Assembly: GCA_016617855.1 (NCBI GenBank)
Contig: JAECUM010001122.1
Location: 124,001-188,000, forward strand
Direction of reading: 5' to 3'
Source of the DNA: Megalonaias nervosa
Lineage: Eukaryota; Mollusca; Bivalvia; Unionida; Unionidae
Length of the DNA stretch: 64,000 nucleotides
The notes below the pieces were generated by a model. It worked only from the letters and a program-made list of their open reading frames with translations. It ran no database searches and was not told the origin of the DNA. Below, piece by piece: positions 12,506-33,349 of this stretch. The first letter of the stretch is position 1. Each line of letters opens with the position of its first letter. A program made the translations under genes and the position numbers.

Positions 12506-13805
12506 TTACTACAGTGCTAGTGTTATGCATTGGGAATAATACATTCTCTCTGATGTATCTTTCGATGAAACTCTGCTAGTTTTTAATATTAAGGTGTTCC
12601 TCATTGCCATCTATTATTATATTACCAACCTTATTGTAATACCACATTATGGTTTAATTTTGTAAAACTTCTTTCTAGTCAGTATTGTTTTTCAAGTAGA
12701 TGATGGTTTGTATTTACAGTCCATAAGTTGTACACAAACTAGTTCTTTATGACCTTTTAAACTCAGATTAAGTATAGGTAATTATACTAGAGGACTCGAA
12801 AAGCCAGAAATACATCAGCTTGACAGAATTATTAAGTCTGATACCCCACCCCAAAGTGTGCATTACAGTTTGAATCATCCTTTCTTTATGGCATGACATC
12901 ATTGTCAGAAACATTAATTTATATAATTTGAGAGCTGAAAATTACCCGTGGACATAAAAGCTCACACGTTACATTTATGATGCTGTCAAAATAAAATGTT
13001 ACATTGTACATAAACCATGATGACTATGCAAGTTGAAAATTTGCAATACACTGTTAAAAAACCCCATGTAAATTGACTGTATTAAAATTGTTCTATCCAC
13101 TCTGGCAGTCTCAGAGCCTTTGAAACAGACTGGTTTATGTGGCACGTTCTTAGCAAGATACAGTGCAGGAGAAGGTATTGGATGATCTTTAACGAAAGTA
13201 CATGTGTCGCTTGGCAACTTTCATTAATTACAACACGTTATTGGGGAGAAAAAACCCTAAGCAATCAAGCAGATACAGTGTATCAACATGAATAATATTT
13301 GCATCAATGTGAGGTTATTTGATAACTTAAGATTGAGTTTTATGTGGGCAGATAACTCTAATTATAGCCAACTTTCACATATATTGTATAAGAACACTGT
13401 ACTTGCAAATGATAAGTTTATGGTAGCTCTAAAGGCTGAAAGGAAGTAACCTTAGAATGTGAGGTATTTGAACTTTTCTGTCAAGATACCCATGCTAAAG
13501 CCCAATATCTAACATACAAGAAAACAAAAAAATGTTTTTCAAAACAGTCATATTAGAATGTGTTGTTATTCTCTTTTATTACTGTGTAAAATTTAATTCC
13601 TTTTCTGTGCTAATTGCATTCATCATTAGGTTTTCATCACCTTGAGATAATTTTTTTAAATCTGTGGAGCAGTAGTCGAGTTTATATACACTTTAGCTTG
13701 ACAAACATGATGTGAAGTCTGCATTTTTGTAATATATCTCCACTAGGTGTAGAAGGGTATAAGCAGCAAAAACATGAGCTTAAAAGATGAAGAAAAAATT
13801 GGTTA

Positions 13806-15353
13806 TACACCTCTCTCGCAATATCTCCTAACACACAAGTGTCCAAAACAGACCACACTACTAGTAAGGGCACGAGTTACTGAGGGAATTTAAAAAAAAA
13901 ACATTAAAAGAACACCATCTGTGCAGGATATGCCCCAAAATGGGGAGGGGGGGTTGGTAATAGGACTGTTTAATGAGTGAATGCTCAGTTTGTTATCACG
14001 TTGGGAATAATTGTCAATAAAGAGCTTTTTCTCACAAAGATGCTCACTTTTCTGTATAAAATGTCTTTATTTTCAAGATACCCAGCCTCTGAAAGATATT
14101 TACCAACATCACTCCAGGCAGTTTCAACAACCATCATGTGTACGCAAAAACATTGTGTATTGTATCACAGCTTTTGGTTGTTAATTCACATCAAAGAAAT
14201 ATTCCCTTTTTTAAAAAATCTAAAGACAATTATTTGTTCACTGCAAACTCTGGAACTCACTTCTCCATAATGAACCATATCTGTGAATAAAGATTTTTAT
14301 TCACCAACTACTCATTTGGCTTAGTTGCCTATCTTTCATCACATTTGTAAATAAGTGGGCAAACTTAAAGTAGTTTTTATTACATACAAAATATTTTTAG
14401 TGTTTAAATGATAATAGAAATGAGTTGACCTGACACAAGACTGTGATTTGCATCCCTTTTAACTTTTATTTTATTTCACTCCCAGGGGCCCCAAGTGGCT
14501 GAGTGGTCTAACGCACTCACCGTTACAGATCATTGCCATCTCACATCTGTCTGCGTGGGTTCGAGTCTCAGGTTCAGCCAATGTGGGTATGTGAGAAAGC
14601 TTGCTAGTAGCTTCTTGTGGGTCGGTGGTTCTTTCCAGGGTTTTCTTGGGTTCTTCCTCCACCATTAATACTGGCCGCCATGTATAGCCTATCTTGTGCT
14701 GAAAAACGGCTTTAAACCCAACAAAAAAAAACATTTCACTCCCATTATTTGAATTGATACAAAAAGACATAATTAACATTATAATACCAAGAAGGTCTGT
14801 TTTTAATCGTGTGTATAGTACAACAAATACTTGCACAAGTTTGCGATCAAAACATGGTTGGAAATAATTAGACTCTTGCAGAAAAGCTCATGGATATACC
14901 TGTTGATTTAATTTTTCACACTTGAATACAAGAGGCATATTGCATTTATGGTGATCATACAAATTTCACTTGACAAAATGGATTTAATTTGGTATTAATT
15001 TATGAATGTATTGCCAGCATTAGACATTTTTGTTTATCAACATTTCATTGAATATTGTTATTTGCAGTGTACTGAGAATGTTGGGAAAGAAAAATTAACA
15101 AAATATATGACTTATTAAAATCTGAGAATTTCATGATGTTGATTCAAATTTCTGGATACTAACCACCATTGTTGATAATAAAATGAGAAATATATCAAGG
15201 TTTAATTTACCAACTCTGATTGCAATTTTTGTCATGTTCAACAAATTGGGCGCCAAGATGTTTTTGTAATTTGAAGTGAAAATAGGATCCAAGTCAGATT
15301 CCGCATTATAAACGGGATTGTGAGTTGTCTGGACACGAGTTATTGAGGTGGTA
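13806..15353. mobile_element. TIR element with TA ends, copy 1 (pogo/Tc1-mariner-like MITE)
   Basis: Homologous along most of its length to 33771-35318 (for example a shared 'gtttcaacaaccatca..tgtgtacgcaaaaacat' tract at about 14125 and 34060). The left tip TACACCTCTCTCGCAATAT is an imperfect inverse of the right tip (cacgagttattgaggtggta). The interior has no transposase. A family-2 SINE (14484-14735) has inserted in it. Confidence 0.65.
14484..14735 (+). mobile_element. tRNA-derived SINE, family 2
   Basis: The head 'ccaagtggctgagtggtcta' is leucine-tRNA-like with an A-box, and 'gggttcgagtctc' is a B-box. The tail is 'gctgaaaaacggctttaaac' then an A-rich tract. The 121-codon reverse ORF over it is a by-product. 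Confidence 0.8.
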
Positions 15354-15659
15354 TACTTTGGCATGCTACTTAATACCATTAGGGATATATTAACATGGTA
15401 TGACAAGTTTGTTCCATTTTATGCATTGCCAAGGTATTAGTAAAATTCACTTGAAACAATTGCATTATTTATTTTTTGTCTTCAACAACTTTGAAAGATA
15501 GTAATCAGGCATGTGGCTGATTACAGTTTTAATCAATTACATTGTGATCTGTAATAATCATTGATTTCAGAAGCTCTATAATCATAATCGTTCTTCTTTG
15601 GTACTGTAATCACATAGTGTTATTATCATGATTACAACCAAAAAATCACTTAATTATGT

Positions 15660-15966
15660 TGACCACTCCAGTGGCCCAAGTGGTTAGAGCATCTGTCTTG
15701 GCTGTAGAGGTTGCAGGTTTGAACCACAGCTGAGTCATACCAAAGACATAAAAATGGTACTAGCAGCTGCTTGAGAGGTTAGTGTTAGGACTGGTAAGCC
15801 TAGTGTAAGAATAATGCGACTCGGTGGGTCATGATGCTACGTGTCTGCGGTATGTTGTCCCTGTGCTAGACATCACTATAAACTGCCACACTGCAGACAT
15901 TGTAGCAATATGACTGAAAAATTGTTAAAGCTATGTTAAAAATCCAAATCACATGCACACGCACAC
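15660..15966 (+). mobile_element. tRNA-derived SINE, family 1, copy c
   Basis: Head 'gaccactccagtggcccaag' to tail 'atccaaatcacatgcacacg'. Same body as the other family-1 copies. Confidence 0.85.
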
Positions 15967-18900
15967 TAATTATATTCTTAATAATTGTAAGCATATTCCA
16001 TAAACAAAAGACCATGAATGTTGACTAATACAGTAAGGTGGTCCATATACAAGCTAATTTTTCTAAAAATATATGCTGCATCTAATAACTTGTAATTGTA
16101 GGTGACCATTTGTTTAATAAAAAATTCAGTTGTAATTTTAATCATCCCCCTGTAATTGTAATCATGGTTTCCAAACTAGTGTAATCGTAATCATCAGTGC
16201 AAACAACCTGTAATCGTAATCTAGCACCTGTAATTGACCCCATGCCTGATAGTAACAACAAATTATTCTGAGAGAGAAAAATGTCTTTTTCTCATGTTTC
16301 AATGCTCATTGTCCATTTTAAAATTACCAGTTGAAAATCAGATATGCCCAGAATTTACATTCATGAGTATGCTCCTATGACATAGGAAATTTGTTATGCT
16401 TTAGTGTATGTTAGTCCCAGGTGCTAGGAAATTTGTTATGCTGTAGTGTATGTTAGTCCCAGGTGCTAGCATTATAGTCACTAACAACAGTGGAAGGTCT
16501 GATTGGAGACCTGTATACATGGGATAAAATTAACAAAAGCCACTTGCTGCATCTGAACTGTATATAGCTGGGGAGAACTTGACTGATAAGCAACTCTACC
16601 AAGATGCTGTTATAATTACCTGCCATGGTCACCACTGGGTTGCTAGCTGTATACTGTATATTATTCAGTTGAAGCTTTCCCTTGATATTATATTTAGTGT
16701 CTGTAAATTTTGACATTATGAGTTATTTTTGACAATAAAATGAATGCCTTTGTTAAGATTATAATTTTTGTTCCCCCAAAGTTTTAAAATAAATTATCTA
16801 TATCTTTGTTGGCCATTTTGAATGTGCATATCCAAGAGATTTTCTTTTTCCAAAAGAAAATTATGAGTAGAATTGTGTTGAAAACTGGCACAATTACAGC
16901 ACTTCAGATCATAAATTAATATGATGGCAGCCTTTTAGCTTGAATATCAAAAAAGTTTTTTTTCATATGGGTTTTCAGTACTTGTTATCCAACTTCGGAA
17001 AAAGTAAATTAGTAATTCATAATTTTTTTGTTGTAAAATTGTATTTGTATTCACCATCTCTATTGGTTAAGTTACAACTCATTGGCACAGACTTTGTATC
17101 ACAAAAAAGTCAGTGAACTCAAGTTGGTGTGCAATTCTCTCTACAGTTGTAATTGTCCTCCGATTTTCATAGAAATGGGGCCGTTTTTATGTGATAAATT
17201 GAGAGCATAAGTGAATCATGTTAAATAATCATGCAAATAAAAAACATACTACTTTTGAATAGCTGTCTTTTCAGTTCAATATTTTTATCACTTAGAAATG
17301 ATTTCTGCAGTATCTTCTAAATGTCGTTTTAACCATTTTGAGAGAAAAGTTGGAGTGCAATGCAGCTGTACATGGCAAGAGAATAACCTCAACATTAAAA
17401 TGTACAACTTTAATGAAACTTGCTACAACTAATGTTTAGGGAGTGCAGAACTCTTGTAAGCGCACCTCTCAGAAGAAATCCTTTTGTTACCCTCATTGTT
17501 AGCATCCATGCATATTAAGGCATATACGTATGTAAAAATTCACTCCATCTCAACATCACTTTCTTCCTATTTCCAAGGCAACAATTTGATGAGTGTTTCA
17601 TGGTACCTACCCTGTAGGGACGAGTTCAAGGAAGCTATATTTTATGTACCTGATACATTCTTGGTTAATATTTTGCGTTTGGAAAATGACCATATAGCTT
17701 TGTGCATGTTATACATACTACCCTACCTAAAATCATTAAGGCAGGCATAAAAATTGACATCCACTAACCTGAGGCCATTGATTTTGCCGATGATCACTTA
17801 AACCCCAGCCATCACTAATTGGTTGGTGTCACTATCATAGCAAGTGGTCTTGTGTCATGGTTAAATGAGCTGTTTGTGTTACTTGAACACCTACCAACAC
17901 CATGCACTTTTTTCTGAATAATAAATCCCACTGTGGAAATGGTTGAGTGCTACTCGAGGCATCAAGTCAGTTGGGGGTGATTATTATCAAAACAGTCATC
18001 ATGAACATGGAACTGGCTGGGTGTACTGGCCCCAACAACTGATTTCAATTCAGATTGATAAAAAAAAGATATCAGTCTTGTATTGGCCAGTGAGAAAAGA
18101 CCATGTTAGCTGACTTGGTATGTAATCCAGAATTATACCAAATAAAGGTCTTTAATGTTTGCAATGTTATTGATGTACATTCAGTGTGTTGCATGGTGAC
18201 AACCATGAAGTATGTATGTATTAGCATTTTCACCTCGGCAAAACAGTAGCCATGAGGTGGTAACCAAAGGTATAATTTTAAAAACTGCGCCACAGAAGTG
18301 TCAAAAAAGTAGATGTTGATAGAGCATTATCATACACACGAATAAGAGAAAAGAACAAAAAAGTACCAGAAATGCATATAAATGACTGAAGTATGACTCT
18401 AGGCAGGATGGCATGTTGTACACTTTCTGCCAAGATATTTGAATTCAGAGAAATATGAAAGTGTGTGGGCAACTTCATTATGACTCGTCGATGGTTGCAA
18501 TGGGAAGGTTAGATTTTTTTCATTTAGGCCAAAATTATTTCAATTGTAGTATTCACTATTGTTCCTTAAATGTGTTTGTCTCTCCACACCACACCACACA
18601 CACACATATATATATATATAGCCAAATGTCAACATGACTCTGGTTTGAATTAACAAAATTTTAATGTTCTAAGATTTTCATGATGGCTGCAGTGGTCATT
18701 ATTGTGTGCAGTTAAATCCACACCAGTTGCATTATGAACAGAATTACATGAAATGTTCAGTAGAAACCCCATGTCCGCATCTGTACAGAAGTGTTCAAAA
18801 ATGGGGCGATGGTGGCAGTTTTGTGATATTAGATCGCAGTCATATTAGATGCCCAAGAGGCACTGTTTTCATTAATGAATAAACAGACCCTAGGATAAAT

Positions 18901-19390
18901 GCATGTGTCAAGATTGATGGCACTCCTCCCAGTAGTTTAATGAAATGTCGTGCAAACAAGCTCGCATACACTCTTCTGGTCTTTGATAAGTAAAGAAAGA
19001 ACCAGTTTGATAAGAAACTGGAGGAATGGTGATAAAATAAATACACCCTTACCATACAATGGACACGAGTCTAAAGTAAAACAACAATGGCTTAATTTAG
19101 TTATATCCTATAGATCTCCAGTCCTGTAGGCATTGTCAGGGTACGATTGACTCTGGAGAATACTGACCAACTAGTCAAATCTGATTTCAGCCTTTGGTCA
19201 AAGTATGCAGTTTCAAACAATGCGCAGAAATTATTATTTTCTCTTTAGACTTGCCATGACCTAGACATTCTCGGACTTTGGTCAAGGTTCATAGTCTGAA
19301 TTTTCTGTACACGCAGGAATCTCAAGGTATCTGCATCTCCGATTTGATTCAGTATTTTCAGATACAACTTCCTAACAAACCATGTTATGG
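15967..19390. other. Intergenic stretch without supportable genes
   Basis: AT-rich. It contains a 46-bp direct repeat (16383-16475, 'ggaaatttgttatgct' twice) and a CA/TA microsatellite at 18588-18620. ORFs here are 60-90 codons with no recognisable domain or coding-like composition. Confidence 0.6.
16383..16475. repeat. Direct repeat, about 46 bp x 2
   Basis: The block running from ggaaatttgttatgct to gtcccaggtgcta is duplicated with a single difference. Confidence 0.85.
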
Positions 19391-19395
19391 TTAGA

Positions 19396-19545
19396 CCACA
19401 GGAGTCTGACATTTTAACAAAGTATGATGAAATCTCTTGACAACACAAAATCACCTTAACAATACCAGTGTTAATTTATGGTACTGATTTTGTGTTGTCA
19501 TAGATTTGATCATACTTTATTAATAAAATGTCAGACTCTTGTAGT
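19396..19545. repeat. Imperfect hairpin, arms about 66 bp
   Basis: The left arm 19396-19462 (gagtctgacattttaacaaa ... ttgacaacacaaaatca) pairs with 19479-19545 (gattttgtgttgtcat ... aaaatgtcagactct) around a 16-bp loop. It could be a foldback MITE or a solitary inverted duplication. Confidence 0.8.
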
Positions 19546-20555
19546 TCAACACAGCTTGAAACCAATGTCCCCCTCCCTTCCTAAATATGTTGATTCTTGT
19601 TTCTAATGGCAGAATGCATTATTTTGTACACATGATCCAAGTAAACCTTAGATCATTCACTCACCACCATCTGCCCAATATACAAATGCAAGAGCAGTTG
19701 GCCAAGAAACAAGGTTAACTAGATATGTTGTTTTGAACATTGCTTGAATCTTCCGGTTTTCAAGAACATTCAAACATTTTCAATTGTTTTACTTACCGAT
19801 ACTGAACTTTCGCCCATGATACTTTATCTCTGCTTAAGTAGGTTCAATTGCAAAAGAAGTAAAGAACAACTAATTAGCATGCCACTTCAAGAATGGGATG
19901 TAACTCTATCAGGCAGCAACCTGTGACTTGTCATTTGATCTCACAAATTTCATCCATTACTTTTTCAAAATTTTAAAAAATTCAAATAAAAAGTTGTACA
20001 TTTTATTCAGTTTTAAAGTTTTGCATTCCCTATGATAAATGCATGGAATTTTGTGGAAAATTAAGATTTATAACTTAGAGTTTTCAAATTCAGTTTCCAA
20101 GGCAACCATTTATATTAAATTTTTCAAGCTTGCATCAACCATGTTGTATTTTTTAAGAAACAATTAACGTTTTCTTATTTTTATTTTTTTTGTATCTTTA
20201 TTTCATGGCACATCAGCATTGCTTGTCCAATATTTAAAAGACCATTATACCAGGATGTGGTCTGTCAAAGTTGGAAAAAATTTCCCAAGCACTTTAGTAG
20301 CAATGCATACATGCAACGCCAACCCCTTGTGGTCAAAACCAAAGTGTATGGAAATATTAGGGGGTGGAAAACAATGCTGTAATAGGTGCCAATAGACCTC
20401 TTTTGCAGTACACGTTTCGGATGCATAGTAGTTCCAGATATAAATGCAAAACAAAGCTATCACTGCAGGGTGAATGTTCTTTATATTGTCATGGAAGTGG
20501 AGATCGGCGTTTGGATAATATCATGATATCATGTACCTACAGTGTTGATAAACAA

Positions 20556-20828
20556 GTGCGTGTGATTTGGATTTTTAACGTACCTTTAACAATTTTCCAG
20601 TCATATTGCTATGATGTCTGCAGTATGGCAGTTTATAGTGCTGTCTAGCACTGGGGCATCATGCAGCAGACATGTAGTATCATGTCCCACCCAGTCACAT
20701 CATCCCATCACCAGGCCAACCAGTCATAGCACTATCCTCTTAATGCCGAGTGCCACGCAAGGCAGCTGCTAGTACCATTTTTACAAGTCTTTGGTATGCC
20801 TCGGCGTGGGATCGATCCTGCAACCATA
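20556..20828 (-). mobile_element. tRNA-derived SINE, family 1, copy d, head truncated
   Basis: Reverse-oriented: tail at 20556, body as in other copies, ending near the B-box (gtgggatcgatcctgcaacc) so that the A-box part of the head is lost. Confidence 0.8.
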
Positions 20829-20988
20829 GCTCAAAAGACATTGCTCCAGAAAAAGATTTTTCACAAACATAATCTCTGCCAAAGTTAATCATTTCTTGAA
20901 TTAGCACTCTATTGACTATTATGCCAGATTTACTGTTCCACAATATTGTATTAGGATTTAAAGTCCATTAATGCCACAGTCTACTTGT

Positions 20989-21420
20989 TCAAACAGACTT
21001 AACTTTAATTTTAGATTCTGATTCATTGTATTTATCGTATCCTTTATACTTGGGTAATGGTTGTCTAGCACATAATCCCACAGAGACAAACTGGCAAAAG
21101 AAATAAAAATTGTGTTCTACTTTTAAATTGTCTGTATTTGGCTTGTCTGCCATTTCTACATTTAATTTCGAAATGGCATTGAAATGAGGGGTTGACTGGC
21201 ATGCCATCTGTTCTTGTCCATCCACCATGTACACATCGGACTCGTGTTTAACACTATTTTCGGTTTCAAAATCACGGACATCTCCACTAACACTTTCCCA
21301 GCTCCAATAATCAAATATACTTCTTACCTTAAAAACTAAATTGCCTTCATCACTATTATCAGCCAGTGTTTGCCAAAGAAAATCATCATCTACAGATGAA
21401 CCATGGTGGGAATCAGCCAT
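20989..21420 (-). CDS. Unrecognised acidic protein, 143 aa
   Basis: No family recognised. The chosen start (MADSHHGSSVDDDFLW) has a good context (ccaaaATGG); the frame is open 18 codons further upstream to 21474. The product is acidic and polar with a more hydrophobic patch near the end (EHNFYFFCQFVSVGLC) and a Lys-rich tail. An alternative is two exons: AAG|GTAAGA near 21331 looks like a donor and ttttgccag near 21092 like an acceptor. Yet the space between keeps the same open frame for about 80 codons, which is unlikely for intron DNA in such AT-rich sequence. It faces the ORF at 21536-22000 head to head. The length in AT-rich DNA supports coding, but nothing else does. Confidence 0.4.
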   Translation of the reverse strand: MADSHHGSSVDDDFLWQTLADNSDEGNLVFKVRSIFDYWSWESVSGDVRDFETENSVKHESDVYMVDGQEQMACQSTPHFNAISKLNVEMADKPNTDNLKVEHNFYFFCQFVSVGLCARQPLPKYKGYDKYNESESKIKVKSV

Positions 21421-21535
21421 TTTGGGTCTTCTGGATAGCCCGCATTTGTAAAACTTCCTCAATACTAGGCTCAAACTATAACAATGCTCGTTACAGGGCC
21501 CAATGTGACAATCAAATTTAATTTAACCACCATTC

Positions 21536-22000
21536 ATGTCAAGCTTTAGAAATCAGATGTGTAAACTGTTACGAAAACGTGCATCGCAAAAAGCGCTAAA
21601 TACTTCTTCTGGCCTATGTCACGACAAGCATGTTAATGGTAGACAGTTTTATAAAACTATACTGTGCAGACTACATTTTCATTTGCAAGACTTTAAACTT
21701 GCGATGTTCTCACACATTGCCACTTTCCAAGTGTGCAAAATCATGTGTGAATCACATGCCTGGGTGCATCTCTGGACCTTGAGAGAAAAAGCTGTTGAAT
21801 TAGAAAATTTTCATGGGCAAAATTGGCATCATTTTTGTATAGGACCAACTAAATACACCGAGGTGTCATTCAAAAGCTTTTCTTATGCTATTAATAATGG
21901 TTGCAATTCAATTTGCTTACAGAGATATGAAAAGCCCTTCATGGTAGTATTCTGTCCGAAAAAAGCAATTGAAATGCGTTTTGGTTTTTCATTAGATTAA
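21536..22000 (+). CDS. Unrecognised ORF, 154 aa
   Basis: No family recognised. It begins MSSFRNQMCKLLRKRASQKA, a basic start that could be a mitochondrial presequence, and is rich in His, Cys and aromatic residues. There are no visible membrane segments. It is divergent from the 143-aa ORF, with about 115 bp between the preferred starts. It could be a small gene, a first exon or an old retrocopy; I would not assign a role. Confidence 0.3.
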   Translation: MSSFRNQMCKLLRKRASQKALNTSSGLCHDKHVNGRQFYKTILCRLHFHLQDFKLAMFSHIATFQVCKIMCESHAWVHLWTLREKAVELENFHGQNWHHFCIGPTKYTEVSFKSFSYAINNGCNSICLQRYEKPFMVVFCPKKAIEMRFGFSLD

Positions 22001-23090
22001 ATCATCAAATGTCATTGGATGCAGGACCATACCCCAAGCCCACTAAGACTTGTAGTCTAGCAAGCTATAAAATAGGCTGAAGATTATCTGCTTGGCTGAC
22101 ATCTGCGTAGTAGCCAGTTGCAACAGCTGACAAAAAGCCAAACCTAGGTCAGATGGACACTTTCTGTAGAAATTTTTTTTATGATGCTTTGGTTTGCATG
22201 TTATGAAAATGATCCTTTCAAGGTTTCTGCATCTTCATCAATATTTAATTGCACATCGGCCCAATACTGAAAGGTCTTGATGCCCGAGTGTCTTCTGTCC
22301 AAGTTTGTCACTTTGATCAAGTGGATTTTTTAAAATGAAGTTGTTCACACAGCATTCTATTTTTTATTGACTGGCCATATTTGGTGATGGATGGGAATCA
22401 TCTGAAAAAGGGTTAAAGGTCTTCAAGATGCTGTCAGATTTCGTCAAGGTTTTTTTTTTTTAATTTCGCAACAACAACTTTGTTTGTGGACTGTTCCAAT
22501 AAAACATACCCTGGACCCAGGTATGGCACTTTTAATGTGGGGTACTTGCCCATAGATGCAATTTAGAATTTTCTTACCATTTTAATATGACCTCTATGAA
22601 ATCAAAGTACTCAGGCATACATTTTTGTTAAAAATGCCTTCCCTGGGTACGATGCATGTTTAAATGGAACAGCCCTTCACACCTTTATTGTCAGATTGCT
22701 TTCAATATTGTTTCTGATAGTTATTTAAAGGATTTATTTTTAATATATTTTAACAGTTATATTTGTAATCCCTGTAAATAGGCCTTTTGCACTTCATTTT
22801 CCATAAAAATGTATTTTTGGTATGACAAAATATCAAAGCAATATATCCCTTCTTTTAACACCTTCCAAAAGGAAAAAACTTTTTAAATGCTTTTCGATTT
22901 TGCTCCCAAATGAATAAGAAAAAAGCCAAAAGGTAATTCATAAATGTAATCAGAATGCATTTTACCAACAGTAATATTATGTGAAATTAATTCCGAATGC
23001 ATTTCAAACAAAATGACCTGCAGATTTCGTCAAATTACCCATTTCAGGATCTGTAGTAGCACCTCTGAAGACAAATGCAATCCATATATA

Positions 23091-23825
23091 GACCTGCGAA
23101 CCCCAACAAGATTGTCTCATTAAGACAGTTGATTTTTTTCCTATGGGGGGTGTGTGACCAGTTTTCAGTAAGGTGTAACAAAATGTCACGTACTGCTATT
23201 GTCAAGTTGGAGAAAGTTTGGTATTCCAAACTGAAGCATTAATGGTAAAAATTATGTTCATCTGAAATGACTGTAAAGTACATGTACACTTTATTTACCT
23301 CAAGTACAGTTGCACAAACTTAAGTCCCATACCTATGCAGCTCAATGGCTTGTTGCCCTCTTTAAACTTTTTGAATTCTTGGAAATTTTTCATTTCACAT
23401 TATGATGACAATCATATCTCCTGCCACGTGACATACTCAAATTGACATGTGATGTCCAATAAACGTAATTTTGTCCCTTCCTGCTTTTATTCAGAACAAT
23501 CTGAATATTCCTTTTTATTCATCTGTACTGATTAATAAAACTTTAAGAGGCTTATTTTTTCCTTTTGTCTTTAACATGCAACAGTAACTGGATGCCATTT
23601 TAAAAAAAAATTCTATAATCTACAGTTTGATCATGCAGACGCTTCACATGGAAAAAATATGTGCAGTTTAAAACATCTGAGGTACTAAGGTAAAGTCAGC
23701 ACGTTTTTTAAAAAAAACTAATTCCAAATAAAGCCAATATGAAATGTGGATCCAAATCACATGGATGAGCCAATTATCCAGATTTTACTGCAACAATCAT
23801 GTTTCTGTAGTTTTTCCTTTTATTC
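23091..23825. mobile_element. 0.79-kb TIR element family, copy A (truncated)
   Basis: Homologous to most of 27263-28054: starts tagacctgcgaaccccaaca and shares the blocks gtccaataaacgtaattttg and ctataatctacagtttgatc. The right terminal repeat is absent. It lies just downstream of RPS9. Confidence 0.7.
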
Positions 23826-24062
23826 TGCAAGTTGATATATATGCACCATTTCAGACATGAAATTATATGCAAGATCTTCAGTTTTGCTGTCTACTCTAAT
23901 AACAACAATGCCTTTGGAAAAGTGATATGTACATAATCTGCAAATGATGATAACTGATTTTGTGCCATTATCTGCATTAATTGCAGGCAAAGCAATCTTT
24001 AACAACCTAACTGGATCAAGTGCTAATGTACAACAAGAAAAATTTTGATTTCAGACATTTTT

Positions 24063-24068
24063 TTTATT
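24063..24068 (-). promoter_or_regulatory. Polyadenylation signal of RPS9
   Basis: AATAAA on the minus strand, about 30 bases after the RPS9 stop codon, a typical spacing for a short ribosomal-protein 3' UTR. Confidence 0.6.
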
Positions 24069-24097
24069 TCTGCCATTGGAAACTGAGAAGTGAGGGT

Positions 24098-31393
<7,296 letters not shown>

Positions 31394-31409
31394 CTTGTGG
31401 TGCTAATGC

Positions 31410-33349
31410 CTGGAAAAATTCAGATACATTTCAAAATATCACGATGTATATTGTTGTAAGGTTTGGAACTCTCAAGTCCATCACCAATCAAGTACAAATG
31501 CCAAGAAGAAAATAAAGCCTGCCCCAAATTTTACATACCATTTAATACAATGACAATATCTGAATTTTGAAAATGTTGTTAATTTTAAACTCGATTCCAG
31601 ACAATTTTATATTTTTTTTCTACCCTTAGACTTCTGTTGTATGAAGAAAAATCTTGTAAAATTATTCTTTGACAAGAAAATGAAATCTTGTACATGAAAA
31701 GTACATGTACTCTAAGTGGAAAATCACCAATTTTTATACATATAATTGTGAAAATTTCACCAATTAAAGTGTATCCTTTGATCTTTAGCTAAAGAAGCAG
31801 TCTGGGTTTGCATTTAAATGACAAAATGTATGTTATGATCACCTTAGTGGAGGTAGTTGTCAAATAGGGTGATCTTTTTCTGTTTAGATAAACTGTGTAC
31901 AAAGTCATTTTAAAATGGAAGGTTGTAAGGAAAATTCACATGAAAATGGCGAGATACAACACAAGTACAAGACTATCATCAAGTCATTGGTAAATGTTTT
32001 TCTGAAAAGACAAGCCAGATTCCATGCAGCAAAAAATTTCAAATATGGTGCAACCATATTGGGTTGATAATTATCCATGGCAATTCAGTCGATGACAATA
32101 AGTTTAGCCTTTATTGCAAAGAATATCTCAAACTGGCACAAGCTGGAAATGCAAGCAGTGTATTTATCAATTTAAGTGACATTCAGATTTAATCAAGCAA
32201 GTCAGCCGAAAGTTTTGGACCCGTAAAGCCTGTGCAGTATGGTATATACATGGCAGTAACTAACAGGTCTGAAATCCAGTCCCTGCCATTCTTGCTCATG
32301 GAAGTATTGATGCTGCTACAGCAGAACAATAAAAAGTGCATAAAATATGTTTAAAAAAAAAAATAAAAACAAAACAAATTAAGCCCTTTGAAAATTTAGT
32401 ATATTTCTTTTTGCACGTTTTAAATATGGATTAAAATGCATACACATCAAATCAAGGCACAAGACCGACTTCTGAAACAAGTGAAAATAAAAGCTGTGGC
32501 AAGTGGCTTAACAAAAACAAGTGACCTGACTCCCAAAAAAAAAGTGTTTACTATTACACTGGTTTTAAAATTATGGTAGGTAGGGAAATTTTTATTTATT
32601 TTACAATATATATTATAATGATTAGTAATATAATGTTCCAAGCACTTCAAGTACAGGGCAAAACCAGTTCACTTATTTGCACAAATCAATTTCGGGATTT
32701 TGTTTTTATCCTGGGGATGGGGAAAACATGCTAGGGTCAGCAATGAATAACATGGACAGTCAGCTGACTGGAAACACATTTTTTCCCACAATACTGAACT
32801 TGTATCCAATTTGTTAGCCCCCAACTTTAATCCACTCGTTCATTATTTATTCACTCCCGTTTTTCTCTCTGTTCAATTTCACACCTTTTCCCCATCTGCT
32901 CTGCCTTTCATCCAAACCTGCCTGGCATTATAATGCGAAAAGTACAAACACATGCTTGGCATTATAAATGAAGATGATGTGTGTAACCTTTGCTTTACAG
33001 GTTGACCCCACCCAACCTTGAAGAGAAAATGCTGAAACTACATAGATTCCCACCCAAGGGATCTTGTCAAGGCTCAGCTGTTAAAGCTAGTGACCAGAAG
33101 ATTGCAGGTTTCGTTCCAACCATGTGATTACCTACGTATGCATTAATATATATTGATTTTGCCCATAGCCGAAATCATCCATGATCCCGAAACAAGCCAA
33201 CATACCAAAGCTAGTCAACACATTTCCTCTGGAGTGTTCATGAGATCAGACAAACAGATGCAAAATTTCTTTAACAGTATGTGAATGTCACTTCTAATCA
33301 AACTTGTCATGGAGATCAATATATATGTGTACAGGAATAGGGTTAGCGA
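31410..33349. other. Upstream region of RPS9, no supportable gene
   Basis: AT-rich. It presumably contains the RPS9 5' intron, non-coding exon and promoter on the minus strand, but no TATA box or pyrimidine-tract start could be placed with confidence. Confidence 0.4.

Noticed and set aside
14471..14836. 121-codon minus-strand ORF
   Set aside because: Covers the family-2 SINE in reverse; the peptide is its translation.
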